In this document: in pieces, positions 55,691 to 64,000 of the stretch
Layout of the letters: every line of letters begins with the position of its first letter
Position numbering within the stretch: position 1 is the first letter of the stretch
DNA from: Dastarcus helophoroides
Lineage: Eukaryota > Arthropoda > Insecta > Coleoptera > Bothrideridae
NCBI GenBank assembly: GCA_028583605.1
Contig: CM053328.1
Location: forward strand, 12,254,782-12,318,781
Direction: 5' to 3'
Length of the DNA: 64,000 bases
Notes under the pieces: generated by a model
Databases searched by the model: none
Seen by the model: the letters and a program-made list of their open reading frames with translations, nothing else
Told to the model about the DNA's origin: nothing
Program-made: the position numbers and the translations under genes

Positions 55691-57290
55691 ACGATATTAC
55701 AAAAAAAATGAGATAAGAAAACCCTGGTTTCGTTTTAAAAATATTTAGGAAACCCTAAAATAATTAGACAGATTTGTCGAACAAACTGAGTAACTCCATT
55801 TCAACTTAATGAAACGTTATACTGAAAAAGTGGATATTTGCAAATCGAATAAAACCTCCCCGTAACAGGAAACCAATTGAATGAAATCGATGACCCTTAA
55901 TTCATAATTAAAGTATCATGTTACGTAAAATCTAATACACTTTCTGACAAATGCATTCACATGTCAATTGTGTGTCATTTTATAGGGACATGGCACGCGA
56001 TCCGGCCCGGTTCAGTCGGCTAAAAAGGGGACGGCCGAATTTATACTGCAAGGGGGTGGGTTTGACGCGAATTTATCGGTCGAATAAGCAAGACTTAACA
56101 CCTCTATAAAGTCGAATGTCACGATCTACCGTATTTCAAGTATTCCACATTTATCAACATCAAAAGGCATCGCCGGGGTGATATATAACTCAAAGATCCA
56201 CTGATCTTTATATTGAATGACTTTGGCTCGAATAAATAACTCCATTGAAAAGAATATTCGGCAGGAAGAGAACTCAATTTCATTTGCTCCGTGGGCTTTT
56301 ACTCCTTGATATATTACGCAGCGCTAAAGCGCGCACAGATAGTTTATCATAGTGGCGCAACATTCCTCTTCCTCTCGAGTTTTCAATAAAACAGACCTTT
56401 TAAAAGATCAGCCGAATCAGCCTCCTGCAATGGCACGAAATCCCTACAGGAACACCAATGGCCAAATCGTTTAAATTACAAATGACAGCGGGCGAACGCA
56501 GTAATCGTTATTAACCTGGTGAGAGTGAACGCCGTAGAAAAAGGTGCCTAGTGATGATTGAGTACCTTTTTCTCCGACGTGACTGAGTTGCGCTAACCTC
56601 CACATTAGACTTTTAGTGACATGAATCGATCTCAAAATCGACATTTGCAAAAATTGTCCTGAGAGATTCTCCACTTGGGAGTGTTCGCGATGGGATGTTT
56701 ACATCGCGCTGTTGCATAACACAACTTCGTATAATCGAGAAATACCTACTGAACAGTAGGTCTCTCCTGGTCTCTCCTCTAACCAGATTACCTCTTTTTC
56801 TTCAAACTGATCCTAAAATAATCCAAATCAAAAGTTAAAAGCGAACTAGAACTCCACTGGCAAATCCTATAAAGGACTGAGTCGACCCCCAAAAATATGC
56901 AAATATAATAAAAACTAAAAAGCATGTTAGTGGTCGCTGTACATATACGATTACACTCAAAGAAACTTGACAGTATACCAAAAATATGCTGAGCACCTAC
57001 CAAATCACAAAATTAAGTCAAATATATTAAAGTCAAAAAAGGTGACTATAATATTACTAACGATAGCGGTACTAAAACTCTACAACAGTAAATTCACGAT
57101 ACCAAAGATAACACGTAGACTCTATATTAGAAACGCAACGATGATATCCATAAAGGAATCAAATTCCTTAACATCCGGATATTATCTATCGTGAATATGA
57201 ATAGCAAAATCCATTCCTCTACCCATATCCCAAAATAGATTACCTGGCAGACCAGTATGCTAACCAATATACATTAAGCAAATCTACACA
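55690..57290. other. Unassigned low-repeat region
   Basis: Moderate GC, especially 55980-56060 (CGATCCGGCCCGGTTCAGTC). No domain-bearing frame and no clear exon. It could hold regulatory or intronic host sequence; nothing in it can be named. Confidence 0.4.
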
Positions 57291-57292
57291 TA

Positions 57293-57527
57293 CAAGTCGT
57301 GGCAAAAAAAATATATACACTTTACCCTACGAGTATAACTTGTAGGTACTCTAAAAGTGGGGAATAAAAAATGTAGTTCCATCTTGCTGTCACAATCTTT
57401 ACTTGTCATAGGTTGTTGAAACTACTTTATATCGCAAATTGGAACCAGATTTTTAATTCCTCAGTTTTAGAATACTTATGATTTATACTCGTAAGGTAAA
57501 GTGTATTTATTTTTTTGTCCATGACTG
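57293..57527. mobile_element. Tc1-like MITE, 235 bp
   Basis: The left end reads CAAGTCGTGGCAAAAAAAAT and the right end reversed reads CAGTCATGGACAAAAAAATA. The inverted repeats continue through ATACACTTTACC-TACGAGTATAA (about 47 bp). TA flanks both sides (57291-57292, 57528-57529). CAGTCATGGACAAAA-type ends and TA duplication fit Tc1-like elements. No coding capacity. Confidence 0.85.
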
Positions 57528-58768
57528 TATATTGCAAGCCCAATGAATTCCTTAATACTCAGAGTTAAACGTTAGCAACTCAAAGTACTACTACTGATGG
57601 AAGGTGATGAAAGGATGAAAATTGCTACATACTAGGCCTCAGCGAAACTCGCTGGAGTGAGGATGGAGAACACACGTAGATGGCAAACTTTTACTCTTAT
57701 CTGGAAAGTGAGCAGGTAAGAAGCATGAAAGTGGAATGGGAAAAGTCTCCGCTAGAATAAAAGAATAATTGCTGCTAGACTACAAACTACATACAGAAAT
57801 CTGATGCTGGTATAGTGCTACGCTTCCACAAATCAAGCCCAAATCTAGGAAAAAGAAGTCTTTTACGAACAACTTAAAGCGATCCTAAGTATGGTTAAAG
57901 CTGTAGATATCAAAGTCATCTTGGGCGATTTCAACGCTAAAATAGGTACAGATAACAACGGCTACAAACATGTGATGGGGAAACAGGACTTTGGATCCAA
58001 AAATAAGAATGACGGGCTATTTAGAGATCTGTGCTCCAATCGTGAGCTGGTAATAGGATGTACACTGTTTAATCGTAAGCGAGTCCACAAAGTAACTTGG
58101 AAATCAGCTGATGGTCACATAGCCACCCAAATAGACCACAGAGGCATAAGCTCAAAGTGAAAGAGCTCGATGCTAAACGTCAGAGCGAAACGAGGTGCGG
58201 ACGGGGCAAGCGACCACTATCTGGTGGTAGCGGAAATAAATGTGAAGATTGCTATTCCTAAGAAAGGCAGTAACACGCATCTGAGAGTGAAATATAATAC
58301 AAAACTACTTAAAAGTAAAACAACCCGTAAAATATTTGAAGAAAAACTCACAAGCAATATGCACAGGGAGCAAGCAGAAGAGAACACTACCTGGGAAGCA
58401 ATAAGCAACGTCGTTTCTCTGACGAGCGCAAAAATTCTGGAAAAGAAAACTACTGTAAGAAAGAAGCAGTGGATCACGGAAAACACTTGGGAGCTCGTTT
58501 AGCACAGAGGAAAACTTTATGAAAAACTGCTCAATTCCAATTCCAGCCAGAAAGACGACTTCCTGAAAGCACAATACAAGGATGCTAATAAAAGCATCAA
58601 GAAAGCGGCCAGACCTGACAGATCAACTTGCTGAAGCCACAGAAAAAGCCAAGAGGCAGAATAACTCCAACGAGAGCTATACAGAATTACTGAGATGTTC
58701 GCTAATGTAGCTAAAGAAAGCAACTATTGCATTTTAAAGAATAAAAATGGCTGCAACATTACATCGCC

Positions 58769-59074
58769 CATATATGTAATACTTCTATATGGCGTGTTGT
58801 GTATAATCACCTCTACAAAATGCTTTGTCAAAAAGGTGAGATGAAAGTATATGTCATACTCTTTCAAGAACAAGCATTCATTCATTTATAGCGGGAACAG
58901 ATGACAAAATGGGCGGGAACACTAATAAATGAATGACAACAATGATAACTGACGAGAGAGGGAGTGGTTAATATATTCTGTCCTTGAAAAAGACAAACAT
59001 ATATATCCATCCCGCCTTTTTGACACAAACAAAGGGACAAAACACGCCATATAGAAGTATTACATATATGAATG
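58769..59074. mobile_element. 304-bp MITE family, copy 2, inverted relative to copy 1
   Basis: The same 30-bp terminal repeats as 52016-52319 with the interior in the opposite orientation. ACATCGCC occurs at 58761-58768 and 59075-59082. Four extra bases, AATG (59071-59074), lie between the right terminal repeat and the duplication. Taking out the element and one ACATCGCC restores the LINE frame NGCNITSPHEQLTRWQEF. Confidence 0.92.
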
Positions 59075-60548
59075 ACATCGCCTCACGAACAGCTAACAAG
59101 ATGGCAAGAATTTTAAACTGAATCCTTATGCAGTAATTCAACCCTACCACATCGACCAGAGCCTGTAAGACCCAGAACGACCTTGCCTATTTGCACGAGG
59201 GAGCCTTTGGTAAGCGAAATTTAAGACGCAATAGACAGACTAACATCAAAGTTGCAGGTCCAGACAATATTACCACTTGAAATTATGAAACACTGGTCAA
59301 GCATAATGGCAGAGATTATTCAATCTGTGCTACAGCGAGCATGGCAGACCGAAAGATTCCCAGAAGACTGAAAGGATGGTCTTATTGTAGAATTGTCAAA
59401 AAAGTGGGATTGAAGTGCGTGCGAAAACTGGAGAAGCATTACACTTTTGAACACCATAAACAAGATCATAGCCCGCATTATAAACACTCGCATAGCAAAA
59501 GTCATAGAATCAACCTCTGAGGAAAGAACAAGCCGGATTCAGGGCAAATAAGTCCTGCATAGACCAGACCAATACCCTACGCATAATAATAGAACATCTG
59601 ACGAGCACAACTCTCCTCTGTTTGTCTGCTTTGTAGCACTTTCGTAGGGCCTTTGATACTCTTCTTCACTCAGTTATATGGCAGACTTTGGAAGAAGCCG
59701 GAATTCCGTCTAAGATAGGAAACATTATTAGAAAACTTAACAGTGTTGCAACCAGTAGAATCATTCACAAAAATCCCAGTGAGAAATGGCGTAAAGCAGG
59801 GCTGGGTACTCTCACAATTGCTATTTGTAATAGTGTTAGATCACGTACTAAAAGCGACAAACAGTTATGAAAGAGGTATCATATGAGGCCTAACAGATGG
59901 ACTAGGAGTACTTAGATTACGCAGACTTCTGTTTACTATCTCATACCCTCAAGGACACGCAATCTAAGCTAGAAATTCTAAAAGAAGAAGCCCTCAAAGC
60001 AAGGCTAGAAATTAACTTGAGCAAAAGAAATGCTTATAGAAACGTTTAATAACTCATCTTTGGTTCTAGAAAATAAGATAATAGAAAAAGTGTTTGAATT
60101 CAGATACCTGGGGAGTGTGTTAGACGACAGCGGAAGCGCGGATAGATACATCCAGGAAAGGATAAACAAGACTCAGGGAGCATTTGGAATGTTAAAAAAT
60201 TATTGGAAGTCAAAACTCCATTCCACCAACACTAAATTAAAACTGTTTAATACCAATGTTAATCGGTGCTCCTATACAGCTGCGAACCATGGAAGGTGAC
60301 CAAGTCTATAAATAATAAGCTGCAAGTATTTGTGAACAAAGCACTCCGCAATATTCTCAACATATTTTGGCCAAACCAAATCTCCAATGAAGAACTGTGG
60401 AAGACGACCAAGCAAGAAGACATTGCGAATGAGATAACCAGAATGAAATGGAGTTGAGTGGGTCACATTCTCAGAAAATCGCGAAAAGCACTCGGCTGGA
60501 ACGCTCAAGGACAACGGAAAGTGAGTAGACACAAACAAACCTGGAAGA

Positions 60549-60611
60549 GGACCATCATTAAAGAGAGAAGAGGACCATCATTAAAGAGAGAAGAGGACCA
60601 TCATTGAAGAG
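60549..60611 (+). repeat. 23-bp unit in about three tandem copies inside the LINE
   Basis: GGACCATCATTAAAGAGAG plus AAGA is repeated at 60549-60571 and 60572-60594, with a third partial copy from 60595. It adds 46 bp to the C-terminal part of the LINE and shifts its frame. Confidence 0.85.
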
Positions 60612-60719
60612 GCTTGACAAATGGGAACATCTTGAAAAGAGGTTAAAAACCTAGCCGCCTACAGACAACAACGGAGACAATTTGTGGGAGCCCTATGTTC
60701 CTTTAGAGAATAATGGGAC

Positions 60720-61220
60720 CTTATATTTCTAACTTTTGTCCTACAGAGATAATTACCCTACCCAGGTTTTGCTTCCTCCAAAGCAGAGTAGAGAGGCGGG
60801 TTATCCAGATATGTAGCATAAATTACCAAATCGGAACGCCATCCGTATTGTAGGATTGGACACCATTTCTCAAAAGAAACACATGACACAAAGTCAAAGA
60901 AAGGTCGTCGCTCGAGAGCATGATTACTCGAACTCTATAAACGTAGTATTACCATATTAGGAGCGAATCAGGAGCCTGAAAATAATGAAAACACAACCGC
61001 CTCTCTAACGGATGAAAATAAGATATTCACGTTCCCTTGCTTTTGACGGTATGCGGCTCCACTGGTTGCAAAAGTACCATTTCTAACGCACAACAGTATC
61101 CCTAAACATATGAGAAGGTGACAGAACTATAGCACTCAAAACCAAAAGGTATCCGAGATTTTGGATGGACGCCATAAAAATCTCCGATATATTTACAAAA
61201 ACCTCCCGAGGAAATAAATT
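60720..61220. other. Unassigned
   Basis: No gene or repeat is recognised between the end of the LINE and the next minisatellite block. Confidence 0.4.
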
Positions 61221-62460
61221 ATCGCAACAACAAAATGTTAGTTTTTGAGTTTAAAGCGAAATTCTGAAGAAGTCCTAAATTCTACAAAATTTGGAATTTT
61301 TGAAATATTTTAAAAAATAATAAATATTTCCATATTAAACTGGAAATATTGGAAAGTCTATATTTTGAGAGATTTAAAAATTTTAAAAATTACCACAATT
61401 TTGAGAATGAAGTTCTGAGTAAAAAAACTCTATTTTTTAAGTACAATCCATTTGCAAAGGGCAAAACGTTATTGTTTTTTTTTTAAATTCCGAGAGCAAA
61501 TTAGGAACTTTTAGAATTTATATTGCAGACAGTATTAAAGCAACTATTGCGAGAATACGAGATTAAAGTAAACATTTCTAGATTAGGGCAAATATTCTAT
61601 TAAAAAATGTTTTGGTTTGTTCTTCGAAAAGTGCACAAAATTAAAAAAAAATCTTGCATAATGTAGCTTTCAGTCAAAAATTTAACATCAAAAAAATATT
61701 GCGATATATTAAACCCGAGCTTGAAGTACAAATTTCAGAATAAAATTTCAAATTTATAAGTAAGATGTTCCCAGAATTTCAAAAAGTTTCTGAACCTTTC
61801 GAGGAAAAATTAAAAAAAAATCCACGTTTGTGGGAAAATGGGTATTTTGCGATAACAATCAAAATTTGTTAGTTAACGTGGCAGTTTCCAGAAAAAGTCG
61901 AAGAAATGAAATGTACGCTTTAAACTGGAAATTTAAAGAAAATTTACAAAATTTCTAGAAAAAATTTAAAAAAAAACTTTGTTGCAAAAATTGAAATACA
62001 TAACTTGTCCCCTGAAACCAAGAAAGAATAAAAAACACAACAAAGGTTGCTCTAACGCGTTTCGACAGCCAAGCTGTCATCTTCAGAGAGATAAAAAAAT
62101 CTGTTACAAAACTTTTAAAAAATAGTCTGCTCTTAATATCTAAAAAAAAATTAACAACTTCCAGTTTAAAGACAAAATTTAAAAAAAAAGTAAATTTTCA
62201 GCCTAATAACGTGATTATTGTTAAAATGAAAAAAACAAAATTTAAAAAAAACACTTTTCACAATTTCGAGAATAATGTCGATATTTCTGTCTAACTAAAT
62301 TTGTTGTTTTGCGATAAAAGTTTAGATATCTAAAAGGTAATAATAATATTGATACATAAACACCAAAAAACTAAATTTATTAAATGAGGTTAAAACAAAA
62401 ACTGTTCGAGAGAAATCGAAATAAAAATAAATCTTGTAATTTAAAAATTCAAAATTGTCC
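61220..62460. repeat. Mixed, mostly A-rich minisatellite block
   Basis: Diverged units of the ~18-bp family around the Penelope-derived copy at 61986-62092. No coding content. Confidence 0.55.
61986..62092 (-). mobile_element. Penelope-derived element, single - arm, copy P9
   Basis: TTGAAATACATAACTTGTCC, CCAAGAAAGAATAAAAAACA, GCTCTAACGCGTTTCGACAG, CCAAGCTGTCATCTTCAGAG. The - strand hammerhead-like core is intact, and stem II shows a compensatory pair change: GACAGC with GCTGTC in place of GATAGC with GCTATC. Confidence 0.87.
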
Positions 62461-62539
62461 ATATCATAGAAAAATGTAAAATGGAAGATGTGGTAGGATG
62501 GTTAAGAAGAAGAAAATAAGGGTAGAATGAACACGTTAA

Positions 62540-62815
62540 TCGAATAGTAGACAGCAGCCTGGCGAAAATAGCACGCAACGAGAAGCCACAACCAGACCAC
62601 CAGGGAGACTACCGAAACCATGGCGGAACAGCTGGCAGTCGCTTTCAAAGGAACAACTATAAGAGAAATAACAGGCAACTAACCTCCCTAAAGAAGAGGA
62701 AAAATAAGAAGAAGGAGAAGAAGAAGAAGGAGAAGAAGAAAGAGAAGAAGAAAGAGACGAAGAAGAAAAAAAGGAGAAAAAGAAGAAAGAGAAAAAGAAA
62801 AAGAAGAAGAAAATT
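62540..62815 (+). mobile_element. Possible LINE or SINE 3' end with GAA-rich tail
   Basis: 62540-62690 is GC-richer (CAGACCACCAGGGAGACTAC, CATGGCGGAACAGCTGGCAG) and in one frame reads RPPGRLPKPWRNSW, similar in style to the basic C-terminus of RTE-like LINEs. It passes into a 120-bp GAAGAAGGAGAAG tract (62696-62815), like the tail at 19215-19272. The short length prevents a firm family call. Confidence 0.4.
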
Positions 62816-62829
62816 TGCAAAAAAAATTC

Positions 62830-64000
62830 GTCTGTTTGTTTGGGAAAAGAATTAAGTTAACACAGTTAAATTTCGAGAAAAACTTGTAATTTAGGAAATA
62901 TTCTTAGAATTTTCTTATTAAACCGTAAGTGAAAAAATAAGAAAAATCTTCGAAAAAAAAAACCCAATGTTTTGGAAAAAAAGTTTAATCAAGATGAAAT
63001 TGACGAGAAAACAAATTTAATTATTCTAAACTTCAATATTGAACCGAAAATTTTCAGTTCAATTGTTTCGAAAGATCGACTTCTTTCTCGAAATTCGTTT
63101 ATTTTCACAGAATTCTTCTTTTTTTTGCGAAATTTCAAATTCATCATTAACAGATTAAATTTCTATTCCAAAATATTTTTTCTTAGAAATTTCGCTATTT
63201 CTCAAAATTTGATTTCCAAAATCCGAAATTTCGATTTGTTTATCAAAATTTGCGTTTTCTTAAAATTTGGTCGATCCTTTAATAAAAAAGTGAAAATGTT
63301 GATTATTTTTTTGGATTTAATTTTTTATCTTAAATTTCGATACATTCAATATTCAAAAAATTTTTAAAAGTTCGCCTCGATTCTCGAAATTCTATATTTT
63401 GGACTTTGCTTTTAAAAATCGTCTTTCTTGGCACTTTTGCCATTTTCTTTAAAATTTGCGTAAAGTTTATTTCTTCAACCAGCGAATTTAACGTTAAAAT
63501 ATCAAGAATAAAGTTGTAAATACACAATCAAAGCTAAAATTTTGATTTGTTCATAAAAATTTGCTTTATTTACTTTAATAAAAAAGTGAAAATCTTGATT
63601 ATTTTTTTTGGAAACTTTGAATTTGTGTAAAAAAAAATATTAACCTAATTTTCTGGAGATAATTCTCAAAATTTTGACAAGGTGGGACGCTTGTCACCCT
63701 CTAGCCTAATTATTCAAGAGAAAATAAATATTCAGCTGGTAAATTTCGAGTTTTTCTCAAAATTCACTCATTTTAGAAATTTTGACAAAATTTGATCATT
63801 TCTGGGAAATTTCGAATTTCTATTAAATTTCCAACTTTTTCCCATTTCGAAACTTTTCTTCGTAATTTCGAATCTTTGTCTCCAAATTTCATTTTTTTTA
63901 AATTTGTTTTTGTTTTTGAAAATTTCGAATTTTTCTTCGACATTCAATAACATTTTAATATTTTTCTTGATTTTTTTTTATTTTCGATACTTCATCTTTA
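62830..64000. repeat. Mostly T-rich minisatellite block
   Basis: TTTCTTCGAAATTTCGATTT-like units. The frame at 62972-63367 is F/K/I/N-rich and comes from the repeat. It runs to the window edge. Confidence 0.6.

Larger units (their letters stand above)
57590..60715 (+). mobile_element. Nearly full-length RTE-like LINE pseudogene
   Basis: Endonuclease: ILGLSETRWSEDGEH (57625-57670), then the frame 57891-58160 with KVILGDFNAKIG (active-site block), HKVTWKSADGHIATQIDH, and the frame 58170-58502 with RAKRGADGASDHYLVVAEIN (SDH block). After the MITE: HEQLTRWQEF (59085-59115), RT fingers with ERFPED, RIQGK, a partly deleted motif A near 59640, EEAGIPSKIGNIIRKLNSVA, motif C as LDYADFCLLSHTLKDTQSKL (59911-59970; YADD changed to YADF), FEFRYLGSVLDDSGSADRYI (60093-60152), VNKALRNILNIFWPNQISNE (60334-60393) and WVGHILRKS. 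It ends QFVGALCSFRE and a stop at about 60711. Many stops; dead. Confidence 0.9.

Noticed and set aside
58217..58574. Hydrophobic - strand frames that could pass for membrane proteins
   Set aside because: They are antisense shadows of the LINE endonuclease on the + strand.
62536..62820. Frame rich in F and S on the - strand
   Set aside because: It is the antisense translation of the GAAGAAGGAG microsatellite.
24978..64000. Search by eye for the Drgx exon encoding VWFQNRRAKW
   Set aside because: No match was seen on the + strand; I do not claim any downstream exon.

Overview
This 64 kb window is eukaryotic and almost certainly insect genomic DNA: strongly AT-rich, very gene-poor and packed with nested, decayed transposable elements. 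No bacterial-type genes, tRNA, rRNA or CRISPR array was seen. The only host gene I can support is a pair of exons on the + strand at 24733-24824 and 24876-24977. They encode most of a paired-like homeodomain whose sequence matches the Drgx (dorsal root ganglia homeobox / Prrxl1) family. Both splice sites around the 51-nt intron are good, and the second exon ends at the classic RVQ/VWF homeodomain intron position. The exon carrying VWFQNRRAKW and the 5' exons were not found, so most of the window probably lies in Drgx introns or flanks.

Layout. 0.4-6.8 kb: an RTE-like LINE on the - strand, split by a 3.7-kb hAT-like DNA element and with its endonuclease end inverted. 8.2-10.2 kb: a Penelope-derived palindrome, then a 156-bp tandem repeat, one unit of which carries a 1.38-kb mariner-like foldback. 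10.4-15.4 kb: degenerate minisatellite with long inverted repeats. 17.6-19.3 kb: RTE-like LINE on +. 21.8-23.3 kb: 5'-truncated Penelope-like element (reverse transcriptase plus GIY-YIG endonuclease). 24.7-25.3 kb: Drgx exons followed at once by a palindromic Penelope-derived element. 27.7-29.9 kb: RTE-like LINE on -, with a 185-bp Penelope-derived insertion. 33.1-34.6 kb: RNase H-type LINE remnant on +. 39.8-45.4 kb: A-rich then T-rich minisatellite around a cluster of GGGATCC motifs. 47.2-50.4 kb: a second array-bearing DNA element candidate and a Tc1-like transposase relic. 51.5-54.0 kb: two LINEs on - (one hit by a 304-bp MITE), in or beside a ~20-bp AT repeat foldback (54.0-55.7 kb). 57.3-60.7 kb: Tc1-like MITE, then a long RTE-like LINE on + hit by a second copy of the 304-bp MITE. 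61.2-64 kb: more minisatellite.

Two repeat systems stand out. First, a degenerate ~17-20 bp minisatellite (roughly GTCGAAATTTTCAAAAAA) covers over a third of the window in blocks that switch strand. Second, nine short elements with ends TTTTGGTGGAACGGACTGG carry a motif that folds like the hammerhead ribozymes of Penelope-like retroelements; at least three are palindromes with two divergent ribozyme motifs. Several insertions can be proven from the sequence alone, by target-site duplications, restored reading frames or an empty sister repeat.

Most long open frames in the arrays are low-complexity products of the repeat and are not annotated as genes. All family names rest on reading motifs by eye; no database search was run.
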